A stretch of DNA of 64,000 nucleotides from the NCBI RefSeq assembly GCF_003176915.1, contig NZ_CP029619.1, forward strand, positions 1-64,000, in the 5' to 3' direction. The DNA comes from Candidatus Cardinium hertigii. GTDB lineage: Bacteria; Bacteroidota; Bacteroidia; Cytophagales; Amoebophilaceae. Every line of letters begins with the position of its first letter. The stretch's first letter is position 1. The notes under the pieces were generated by a model. It was not told the origin of the DNA and ran no database searches. It saw only the letters and a list, made by a program, of their open reading frames with translations. This document shows positions 47,096 to 56,100 of this stretch, piece after piece. Position numbers and translations under genes: made by a program.

Positions 47096-49930
47096 ATGTC
47101 ACTAGCTATTGACAAAGGGCGTCATAAATTTGATTATATAGAAGTCTTAGGTGCGAGAACCCATAATTTAAAAAATATTGATCTTCGTTTCCCACGCAAT
47201 CAATTGGTAGTACTTACAGGTGTAAGTGGTAGCGGTAAGTCCTCCTTGGCTTTTGATACGATTTATGCAGAAGGGCAGAGGCGGTATAGGGAAAGTTTTA
47301 GTGCCTACGCGCGCAATTTTCTGGAGAATATAACGAGGCCTGAGGTAGATGCAATCAATGGGTTAAGTCCTGTTATTGCGATTGAACAGAAAACAACTCA
47401 TAGCCATGCACGTTCTACAGTAGGTACTTTTACAGAGATCTATGACTTTATGCGTCTGCTTTTTGCACGCATAGCGGATGCACATGATCATTGCAGCAGT
47501 AATAAAATGGTTGTTCAAAATGAAGACCAATTATTTACTGATTTATTGAATATGTATGCAGGTCAATCGGTTACCTTAATGGCACCGCTGGTAAGCGGTA
47601 AAAAAGGGCATTTTGGGGAACTATTCAATCGTTTAATTCGACTTGGCTTTCATAAAATTAGCCTGGATGGTACGATTAAGGAATTGGACGATTCGCTCAC
47701 GTTGGCACGCTATAAAAAGCACGATATAGCCTTAGTGGTAGATCACGTAATAGTTACTAAGCCCAATCAGGATCGAATGAAGCATAGTCTACAGTTGGCA
47801 TTGCTGCATGGTAAAGGGCGTGTCAAGGTTGTAGATGCGGCGCATCAATCGCGTTATTTCTCTACTTCTTTAGTGGATGTTGAAACAGGGTGTGCATATG
47901 ACGCACCAGAGCCTAGTTTATTTTCTTTTAATACTGCTCATGGCGCATGTCCTACTTGTGCAGGGTTAGGAGAAAAAATTCAGGTAGATATAGATTCTAT
48001 TATTCCAGATAAAACTAAAAGCATTTATCAGGGGGCTATTTTGCCTTTAGGGGCACATAAGTCCTCGATTTTATTTAAGAAAATCACAACGCTACTTGCC
48101 TTTTACCGCCATCAGATAACGGATCCAGTAGAGACGTTGCCTTTACCACTTTTGCATTTACTATTACTGGGTAATACAGTGCAATCTGCTACCAATAAAG
48201 GATTAGATTATGTGGAGCCTTTTCCAGGTGTTATCCCAACGCTTATCAAGGAACAGGAGCGAGAAGGTAGCGTTACAAGCAGTATGGGTACCATCTTTGA
48301 AGCAGTATGTCCAGATTGTGCAGGAAGCAGGCTCAATAAAGTGGCCAGATCTTTTAAAATCAAGGAACGTACGATTGCAGAATTGGCTAGTATGGAACTC
48401 GATAAGTTACAGGCATGGTTTACACAGCTACCCGCTAGCTTAACAGAGCGGCAGCAACAAATTGCCCAAGAGCTCATCAAAGAAATAAGCAAGCGGCTGC
48501 AATTTTTAATAGACGTTGGGTTGCATTACCTACAGCTGAATAGAAGCTTAAAGACTTTATCTGGTGGAGAAGCGCAACGGGTTAGGCTGGCTACGCAAAT
48601 GGGCATTCAGCTATTGGGGGTTTGTTATATTCTAGATGAGCCTAGTATCGGATTACACCAGCGTGACAATAGCCGCTTAATTGCTGCATTAAAAACGTTA
48701 AGAGATATGGGGAACACGCTACTAGTAGTGGAGCATGATAGGGAAACGATGTTAGAAGCAGATTACCTTATTGAGATAGGGCCTCAAGCTGGGCTCTATG
48801 GCGGTTTGGTAGTAGCGGCGGGTAGCTTACCTGAATTCCTTATGCAGGATAGTGTTACGGCTGAATTTTTAAACCGCAAAAGGGATTTCCCCTTTTCTGC
48901 TACGCGAAAGAAGGGAAATGGGAACGCTATTACGCTTATGGGATGCAGCGGGCATAACTTAAAAAATATAACGGTAACCATCCCATTGGGTATGATGGTT
49001 TGTATAACAGGAGTATCGGGAAGTGGCAAGTCTTCATTGATTCACAAAACGCTTCTCCCTATACTGCAGAGAAAGCTGTACAATAGCCCTGTTGTGCCGT
49101 TAGATTATAAAGAAGCAACTGGTTTAGTGCATATTAATAAAGTTATAGAAGTAAATCAGGCTCCTATTGGCAGAACACATCGTTCTAACCCTGCTACCTA
49201 TACCACTATTTTTACAGAAATACGTAACTTTTTTGCTCTTTTACCAGAGGCGCAGATCCAAGGATATAAGCCTAACCGGTTTTCTTTTAATATAAAAGAA
49301 GGACGCTGTAACAGCTGTGAAGGAATTGGGCATCAGCGTATAGAAATGGGTTTATTACCAGAGATTTATGTTACTTGTGCCAGCTGTAAGGGGAAGCGCT
49401 ATAACCGAGAGACCTTAGCAGTACGTTATAAAGGGAAATCCATTGCTGATGTGTTAGATATGACCGTGGAGGATGCCTTTTCTTTTTTTAAGAACCATGC
49501 TACTATATGTTCCAAACTGCATACCTTAATGCAGGTAGGCTTAGGATATATTACATTGGGGCAGCATGCCACTACTTTATCTGGCGGAGAAGCACAACGT
49601 ATGAAGCTAGCTACAGAGCTAACACAAAAAAGCAGCCGAGATACGCTTTATATTTTAGATGAGCCTACTACTGGACTTCATTTTCAAGATATAGTAGATC
49701 TTTTATCGGTATTGCAAAAGTTAGTAGAGCAAGGTAATACTGTTTTGGTTATAGAGCACAATGTAGATATGATCAAAGTGGCGGATTATGTTATTGATCT
49801 AGGGCCAGAAGGAGGAGATGCAGGGGGGTATGTAGTGGCAGTGGGTACACCGGAAGAGGTTGCGTTAGCGCAGGCAAGCCATACAGGCTACTTTTTAAGA
49901 AAAGAATTAGAGATTATACATAAATCCTAA
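47096..49930 (+). CDS. uvrA: Excinuclease ABC subunit A
   Basis: 944 residues, full length. Two ABC ATPase modules: Walker A GVSGSGKSSLAFDT near 42 and GVSGSGKSSLIHKT near 642; signatures LSGGEAQRVRLATQMG and LSGGEAQRMKLATELT; Walker B YILDEPSIGLHQRD and YILDEPTTGLHFQD. The C-terminal zinc finger (CNSCEGIGH ... CASCKGKRY) is intact. The first metal site keeps only the CPTC half, as in other Bacteroidota to my knowledge. Scans DNA for lesions and loads UvrB. Confidence 0.98.
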   Translation: MSLAIDKGRHKFDYIEVLGARTHNLKNIDLRFPRNQLVVLTGVSGSGKSSLAFDTIYAEGQRRYRESFSAYARNFLENITRPEVDAINGLSPVIAIEQKTTHSHARSTVGTFTEIYDFMRLLFARIADAHDHCSSNKMVVQNEDQLFTDLLNMYAGQSVTLMAPLVSGKKGHFGELFNRLIRLGFHKISLDGTIKELDDSLTLARYKKHDIALVVDHVIVTKPNQDRMKHSLQLALLHGKGRVKVVDAAHQSRYFSTSLVDVETGCAYDAPEPSLFSFNTAHGACPTCAGLGEKIQVDIDSIIPDKTKSIYQGAILPLGAHKSSILFKKITTLLAFYRHQITDPVETLPLPLLHLLLLGNTVQSATNKGLDYVEPFPGVIPTLIKEQEREGSVTSSMGTIFEAVCPDCAGSRLNKVARSFKIKERTIAELASMELDKLQAWFTQLPASLTERQQQIAQELIKEISKRLQFLIDVGLHYLQLNRSLKTLSGGEAQRVRLATQMGIQLLGVCYILDEPSIGLHQRDNSRLIAALKTLRDMGNTLLVVEHDRETMLEADYLIEIGPQAGLYGGLVVAAGSLPEFLMQDSVTAEFLNRKRDFPFSATRKKGNGNAITLMGCSGHNLKNITVTIPLGMMVCITGVSGSGKSSLIHKTLLPILQRKLYNSPVVPLDYKEATGLVHINKVIEVNQAPIGRTHRSNPATYTTIFTEIRNFFALLPEAQIQGYKPNRFSFNIKEGRCNSCEGIGHQRIEMGLLPEIYVTCASCKGKRYNRETLAVRYKGKSIADVLDMTVEDAFSFFKNHATICSKLHTLMQVGLGYITLGQHATTLSGGEAQRMKLATELTQKSSRDTLYILDEPTTGLHFQDIVDLLSVLQKLVEQGNTVLVIEHNVDMIKVADYVIDLGPEGGDAGGYVVAVGTPEEVALAQASHTGYFLRKELEIIHKS

Positions 49931-49938
49931 AGCAACGG

Positions 49939-50532
49939 ATGATTGGGATAGGGAATACAATAAAAAAATTACCGTTGTACTTTCAGTATGCGTACAGGGT
50001 AGGGATCTGTCTTGCTGTAATAGGTCTAACCTCTTGTAAAGACTTAAAAAATTGGAGCAGCCCGTATGTTTCACATGTTACTATTGAATTTGGACAAAAA
50101 AGAGATGCAGCAGGTCACCTAGCATCACTGCGCACCTGCCTCTTGCAAAGAGAATTATTCTACTTAAAGTTGGATAGGAATGCAAAGTCGGATGGGTATC
50201 GGGTTTTTATGGAAAATTTAGAGAAGCTACCAGAAAGATTAAAAAATAAAATTGTACTTGAGCCAAATGTTACTTCCTTTAGTTTTGAGCTGTACAATAC
50301 GGATTATTACCATAAAGTTATCGTAACGTATGATACAGTTACTTCTCTGATTTCTCCTGAAGCGGGTGGTATTCAGAGAAAATACACTATTAAACAGATT
50401 GAGCTTATAGAAGAGACGGCTCCCCAAGCAGATGGCACTCCAGCAAGAAAGCCTATTTTTTGTGATTACCGCATAAAAAAGGCAACCCTAAAAAAAGAAA
50501 AAAGATCTGTTAATGTTAAATTATTTTATTAA
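49939..50532 (+). CDS. Small lipoprotein, possibly DUF6452-type
   Basis: 197 residues with a lipobox LTSC at 30-33 after a hydrophobic core, so probably lipid-anchored. The rest is a mixed soluble domain with no motif I can name securely. Its 3' end overlaps the next gene by 20 bases. In Bacteroidota a lipoprotein of this size (DUF6452) commonly precedes a beta-barrel-like protein (DUF6048), and this pair may be that. The assignment rests mostly on layout. It starts eight bases after uvrA. Confidence 0.6.
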   Translation: MIGIGNTIKKLPLYFQYAYRVGICLAVIGLTSCKDLKNWSSPYVSHVTIEFGQKRDAAGHLASLRTCLLQRELFYLKLDRNAKSDGYRVFMENLEKLPERLKNKIVLEPNVTSFSFELYNTDYYHKVIVTYDTVTSLISPEAGGIQRKYTIKQIELIEETAPQADGTPARKPIFCDYRIKKATLKKEKRSVNVKLFY

Positions 50533-51328
50533 AATCTTTTTTGCTGTTCTCTTGGTTGTTACGGTTTCTTCCCATGCAACTACTTCAACAGAGCAGTCTC
50601 TACCCTCCCCTTTACAAGAGGCGCCCCAAGCAGAAGCTAAGCGCGCTACTATTTGGCCCACTACGCTCTATCTTGGGATAGATCTTGCTAAAACGGGCTA
50701 TGGTTGGCATCAGAAAACAGGTAATGCTTGGGAGATAAGTAGTTCGATAGATTTTAGTCGGCTTTTATGGGATATGGATTATGGGCAGGGGAGCATTCAT
50801 CGGGATGGGGGCAACGATGGCTCGATTACGGATACAACTGGTCGCTATTTTAGGGTAGGATTGGGTTGGAACTTGCTAACACCAACAGACGATCATAATC
50901 AGTTTTTTGCAGGCATACGTTATGCTAGAAGCTGGTTTAACTTTGCTTTAAAAGGACGAGTGCTTCCATGTGATCACAGATCATATAATGATAAGCAAGG
51001 AATAATAGGAAAGCCTACAACATGCATAGGTTGTACATCAGGTTGGGACAGTTGGAAAGGTGATAGCGTAGTAGATTGGTGGGAAATAGTAGCAGGTGGT
51101 AAAGTACGTTTGGTCCATATTTTATCTATTGGTTGTACCGTACGCTATAAGTTTCATAAAAAAACGATAAAAAAACGTTGTACAAACAACCAGATTGCTG
51201 AACCTTTTGATATTCCAGGTTTTGGTTTTGGCGAATATGACCATGCCTTTGGTTGTAGTTTATATGTATTGCTACGCATTCCACTACAAAGCAAACATAA
51301 GGTTGCTATAAGCAGTAGAAAAAACTAA
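50513..51328 (+). CDS. Predicted outer membrane protein, possibly DUF6048-type
   Basis: 271 residues with a signal peptide (MLNYFIKIFFAVLLVVTVSSHA). The mature part has beta-strand-like segments (LYLGIDLAKTGYGW, YFRVGLGWNLL, FFAGIRYARSWFNFAL) and ends with LYVLLRIPL before a short basic tail. The GIRYARS segment resembles the GLRYGxS of DUF6048 proteins. It overlaps the lipoprotein gene upstream and is probably co-translated with it. Function is unknown. Confidence 0.6.
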   Translation: MLNYFIKIFFAVLLVVTVSSHATTSTEQSLPSPLQEAPQAEAKRATIWPTTLYLGIDLAKTGYGWHQKTGNAWEISSSIDFSRLLWDMDYGQGSIHRDGGNDGSITDTTGRYFRVGLGWNLLTPTDDHNQFFAGIRYARSWFNFALKGRVLPCDHRSYNDKQGIIGKPTTCIGCTSGWDSWKGDSVVDWWEIVAGGKVRLVHILSIGCTVRYKFHKKTIKKRCTNNQIAEPFDIPGFGFGEYDHAFGCSLYVLLRIPLQSKHKVAISSRKN

Positions 51329-51382
51329 ACGTAGCTAGGGAAGGTCTGTTAGTAGGAGTAGGCTAATAAGCAGGTATGCTAT

Positions 51383-51985
51383 ATGAGAAGAGTTTTAAAA
51401 TATATTTTTCTAGTACTGTTGGTAATAGTTGTAGATCAAGCAGTTAAATTGTGGGTGCATGGGCATATGGAGTTGGGATTAGCGGGGCATATCAACCTAG
51501 TAGGTAATTTATTTGGGCTTACCTATGTTTTAAACTATGGCATGGCATTTGGATTGCAATGGAGCTTTAAGTATGGGAAGCTACTTATGACAGGGATACG
51601 TTTAGCTATTTCTTTGGGTATAGTTAGGCATATCTTTTTCGGTTTTTTGCGATCCGCCCCCACTGGTTGGGTTGTGGGGTGGGTTTTGATTTTAGCGGGT
51701 GCCCTCGGTAATAGCATAGATGGTGTTTTGTATGGTGTTTATTTGGACAATGCCCCAGATACAGCGGTTATGAAATGGTTTCATGGGCAAACCATTGATA
51801 TGCTTCATCTTGATGTATGGTCTGGTACGCTGCCAAACTGGTTTCCAATTGTAGGAGGAGAAGTGATTGCCTTACTACCTATCTTTAACATAGCGGATGT
51901 ATCTATTTGTAGTGGATTATTATGTATATTGTACTGCTACAGACAAATAGCTGCCTGGGAAAAATCCATTCGTTCAATAAGCTAA
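51383..51985 (+). CDS. lspA: Lipoprotein signal peptidase (LspA), copy 1
   Basis: Aspartic protease of the inner membrane that cleaves prolipoprotein signal peptides. 200 residues, four membrane spans. The DQAVKLWV segment of helix 1, LNYGMAFGLQ (family NxGxAF), the catalytic Asp in ALGNSIDG and the second Asp in FNIADVSI are all present. The usual Arg after the first Asp is replaced (IDG rather than IDR). The Bacteroidota-type insertion WFHGQTIDMLHLDVWSGTLP precedes the second Asp. A second copy starts only 24 bases after its stop. Confidence 0.92.
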   Translation: MRRVLKYIFLVLLVIVVDQAVKLWVHGHMELGLAGHINLVGNLFGLTYVLNYGMAFGLQWSFKYGKLLMTGIRLAISLGIVRHIFFGFLRSAPTGWVVGWVLILAGALGNSIDGVLYGVYLDNAPDTAVMKWFHGQTIDMLHLDVWSGTLPNWFPIVGGEVIALLPIFNIADVSICSGLLCILYCYRQIAAWEKSIRSIS

Positions 51986-52008
51986 GGGTATAGTTGAATT
52001 TATTATTT

Positions 52009-52635
52009 ATGAGACAGTTTATAAAATATTTTATTATTGTATTGCTTATTGTTTTAGCAGATCAAGCATCTAAATTATGGGTCCATTACCATATGGCAAT
52101 GGGTGTTGAAGGGCAAATTAACCTTATTGGAAAGATACTAAAGCTTACCTATACGTTAAATCCCTCCATGGCCTTTAGCATCCATTTAGGATTTAAATAT
52201 GGAAAATTACTGCTCACTATAACACGCATTGCTGCTTCTTGTTATATTTTTTGGTGCGTTGTACAGGCTATAAGGGAATGTGTAGCTCCTGCTTGGGTAT
52301 GGGGTTGGGCATTGGTTTTAGCAGGAGCCATTGGCAACAGCATAGATAGTACTTTTTATGGAATATGGCTGGACAATGCACTTGATACGGCACCTATGCA
52401 GTGGTTTCATGGACAGGTTATTGATATGATTCATATTGACCTTTGGTCTGGCGTTATGCCTGATTGGATGCCTATTTGGGGCGGTATGCATGTCTGCTGT
52501 TTGCCTATTTTTAATATAGCAGATGTAGCCATATCTGTCGGGTTACTGTTTATACTGTGTAATGCTTCGGCTAAATCCAACAGCACATCTGACTTGCGGA
52601 ATGAATGTGCACTTTATGAAGAAGGCTGCGGCTAG
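52009..52635 (+). CDS. lspA: Lipoprotein signal peptidase paralog (LspA), copy 2
   Basis: 208 residues from the ATG at 52009 (MRQFIKYFIIVLLIVLADQASKLWVHYHMAMG); the open frame reaches a TTG five codons earlier. Both catalytic positions are kept (AIGNSIDS and FNIADVAI), but the NxGxAF motif has become LNPSMAFSIH. It is clearly a tandem duplicate of the preceding gene, diverged across the whole length. It may have specialised for a subset of lipoproteins. The last 25 residues are hydrophilic and absent in copy 1. Confidence 0.88.
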   Translation: MRQFIKYFIIVLLIVLADQASKLWVHYHMAMGVEGQINLIGKILKLTYTLNPSMAFSIHLGFKYGKLLLTITRIAASCYIFWCVVQAIRECVAPAWVWGWALVLAGAIGNSIDSTFYGIWLDNALDTAPMQWFHGQVIDMIHIDLWSGVMPDWMPIWGGMHVCCLPIFNIADVAISVGLLFILCNASAKSNSTSDLRNECALYEEGCG

Positions 52636-52739
52636 GCAGTACAGGCCTAGCTAATTACCCTACAGATTTAAATCAGAACGTTCTCTATTAAGTAAGGAAG
52701 CGCTTGCTTCTCTATCCGGCTAGCTGCTCCTCTCTATTC

Positions 52740-53020
52740 TTGTGGATTCGAAGAGACCACCACTATGCCCGCTACGATGCTAGGCGATAGGGCACAGTTG
52801 GTACAACTTCTATGCATGGCGTTTAGCTATGTAAGAGAAGCCAGTGCTTCCCTGTTCTTCCCTATTGCGTTACATGCTAGCACTTTCTTTACCGAGAGAA
52901 GCCGGTACCCAGGAGGAAGCCTCTATTACGCCCCAAGAAAAGACCGCATCGCTAGCGCAACTGTCCGATTTTCATGATTGGATGCGTTCCTTTAGGCATT
53001 GCGCATGCTTCAGCTATTTC
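52740..53020 (+). pseudogene. Internally deleted fragment of a symporter/sensor copy
   Basis: Two stretches match the paralogs: ATMLGDRAQLVQLLCMAFSY corresponds to the kinase-like N-box region, and MLALSLPREAGTQEEASITP to the region before the HD domain. About 400 bases normally between them are missing, with the junction near TTACATGCTAGCACTTTC at about 52870. The match fades after DWMRSF. It lies directly upstream of full copy C in the same orientation. Confidence 0.85.
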
Positions 53021-53042
53021 CTCATTGGTTTTATACCAGTAA

Positions 53043-53100
53043 ATATTGTATACTTAACCCTGGGTTAGGCTATAGTTGCTGTATCATAGGCTATAGCTGT
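53043..53100 (+). promoter_or_regulatory. Conserved upstream element of symporter/sensor genes, copy 3
   Basis: ATATTGTATACTTA, then GCTATAG (53069-53075) and its inverted complement CTATAGC (53091-53097), ending 27 bases before the ATG at 53127. It matches the elements at 13840 and 21935 although the gene is on the opposite strand and 30 kb away. A regulator or promoter shared by the dispersed copies is likely. Confidence 0.6.
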
Positions 53101-53126
53101 TTAAAATTAACTTTTTATTATTCAGA

Positions 53127-56100
53127 ATGATACTATTCAATAATTTACCGCTTGTAATGGTAGTAGGGTTCTTGCTACTAACCTTCGTAGTAGGGCTGTA
53201 TTACAGTAGGAAAGTAACCACTTTTCGGGAATATGCCATAGGCAATAAGGACTTTGCTACGGCTACGTTAGTAGCGACCATGCTGGCCACTACTTTTAGC
53301 GGAGGAGGCTTATTGCGTGGTGTAGAACAAACCCATGCACAGGGGATTTTCTGGATACTATTTGGCTTATCTGTCTCTATCGCTTATTTATTGTTAAGTC
53401 CTTTAATGTTGCGCATGGGGCCTTTTATGCAGCATCTCTCTTTAGCAGAAAGCATCGGTACTTCCTATGGGAAAATGCCTAGATTGGTTGTTGCTTTGGT
53501 TTCCGTTATTGGAAACGTTATCATGGTGACCACGCAAATTATTGCTATGACTAAAGCTATCGAAGTATGTCTAGACTTAAGTAATAGCGACAACGCAAAG
53601 GTAATGCAAGCTAGCATACCAGGAATAGCTACCCTTATAGTTATAGGTTATTCTATGTTTGGTGGTATTCGTTCGGTTACTTTTACCGATGTATTACAGT
53701 TTATAACTTTTACGGCTATTATTCCTTTGGTAGCCTGGTTTATATTTAAGTCAACTGACAAGTCAGTGTTAGAGGTAGCTTCCATCCTGCACAAAGAACC
53801 AAAATTTCAGTTGACTAGCTGTCTGCATATAAATAAACTATTAGCGCTAACCACATTGTTTCTAGCCAGTTTAGTTGGTTTCATAGACCCTATTATTATA
53901 CAACGGGCCTATATGGCTTCTAGTCCTATACAGGCTAGAAAGCTGTTTATACATGCTGGAACCTTCGGTTTTATAATCAATTTGTTTATAACCTTAATAG
54001 CACTTTTCCTTTTTGTTAAGGCGCCAACATTATCAACAAATCAAATTTGGCCCTATGTATTTAAAAGTATTCCCCCTATTTTTAAAGGGTTTATTGCTGT
54101 TAGTTTACTAGCTATGGCCATGTCTACGGCTGATTCTATGTTAAATACATGTGCCGTCCTAGTAAGCCACGATATAGTAAGTAGTATACAAACTACTAAA
54201 GGAATAGCAGATAAATACAAACTTAGTTTAGCGCGATGTACTGTTTTAATAGTAGGTAGCTGTGCTATGCTATTGGCCTTTCAGAAAAGTGATTTACTCG
54301 CTTTGTTGAAGCTTGCTTTTGCTTTCTCTATTCCCATCATAACCGCTCCTTTTCTCTTAGCTGTATATGGCTTTCGCAGCAGTTCCCGTACAGCGTTAAT
54401 AGGAATGGCTACTGGCGTATCGGCCATTTTAGCTTGGAACCGATGGATTGAACCAATAACTGATATAGATGGTGCCTTTCCTTGTATGCTAGCCAACGGC
54501 TTAGCCATGCTAGCTGCCCATTACTTACTGCCCCAGCCAGCAGGAACAGGATGGATACCTCCTGATAAGATTTACCAGCAAAGACAGCAGGAAAAGGCAA
54601 GAATCGCAAGGCGTAGTAAACAAGAAAGGGAACGCTTTTTTTCGAAAGAAAATTTAATAAAGCTTAAGCCGTCTAGAACAGGGTTGTTGTTATCAGGTAT
54701 TTATTTACTTGTTATAGGAGTTGCTACCTTTGGCTATTGCTATGATTATAGCCAAAGTCTATACAGCTATAGCTTATTGCTATTGCCTTGTATGGGTTTG
54801 CTCTACATGGGATGTTCCGTCTATGGCTACCAGACTATTCCAGATAGGGCAATAGGGATCTGTTGGTTTATAAGTGTATTAGTTGGATTCCCTTTCCATC
54901 TTCTCTTTAGCTGCTTCCTATGCCAAACACTTTTGGTCCCCTTTATTTTATTTTTTACCCATGGAACAGTTCTATTGTGGACACTTCCGTTCTATTGGAG
55001 CCTAAGAGCGCTAGCTATTACGACAGGGGGTATGCTAATAGCTATTTGCTGTTGTAAAGCAACGGTAGTATGGCCTGATCCTATGATAGTATTGCCTTTG
55101 GTAGGAGTGGGCTCATTTCTAGTAATGTTGGTTGTGTATTTAAAAAAACAAAATAGAATTCAGCAGGAACGGGTAGCCTATTTCCTGCAAAAACAAGCTA
55201 CACAAGAAGCCTATGAACTAAAAAAATTAGCCTATAGTGAAGAACTCCCTACTGCTTCTCCTCAAAGCCTCTTAGCCCAAGAGGGAACTATTTTAGAAAA
55301 AGCCATCCAAAATGTTACGCAATCTATTGCCTTTGTAGATAGTACCACTCCCTTCCTTAAGGAAGACTTCCAAAGCATCATCGATAAATTTGCAGAATGG
55401 GCTTACTATTTAAAGCAGCGAGCTAAACGCCAAGACCAGCTTCTTTTACAACCGACTGCTATCCCATTAGAAGCGCTTATCGATGCAGGAGAGGTGGCCT
55501 ACCAAAAAGAAAAAGGTTACTTACCTGGTTTATGGGTAGAGGAAGTCGTAAATATACCCGATACCATGCTAGGCGATAGGGAGCAGTTGGTACGGCTTCT
55601 CTTCCTGGCTCTTAACCATGTAAGGCAATCCAGCGCTTCCTTTCGTTCCCCTATTACGCTACAGCTGCAACTTACCCAATTGCGCTACAAAAAGAGAGAA
55701 CCGCTTGAAGCGGATGGAGATCCTGATTGTATCTCTTTTCCTGCGTTGGCTTTGGTATTGCGTACAGAAAATAAAAATATCCCCCTATCTACCCTACAAG
55801 CAGTATATGACGTAGAAGACGCTTCCACTACCCAACCAATGGATCCTTTTGTATCTCCGCAAATGGTAAACCTTCGCAAAGAAAATTTAGCATCGATTGT
55901 GCATGCGCACTATGGGTTTCTGTTGTTGCCCCATGCAGAACAGTTGGTCTGCCTACTCCCCCTAGATGTAACCCAAGTAAGAGAGGAGATGCTAGCACTT
56001 TCCTTACCGAGGGAAGCCGGTACCCAAGAGGAAGCCTCTATTACGCCCCATGAAAAGACCGCATCATTAGCAACATTGTCGTCGTTTCATGATTGGATTC

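Noticed and set aside
47990-48500. UvrA lacking part of its first zinc site as a defect
   Set aside because: To my knowledge Bacteroidota UvrA proteins generally lack the first CxxC here, so it is not a sign of decay.
52765-53068. Two small plus-strand frames as separate genes
   Set aside because: Both are pieces of the kinase-like and pre-HD regions of the symporter/sensor family and are explained as one deleted relic.
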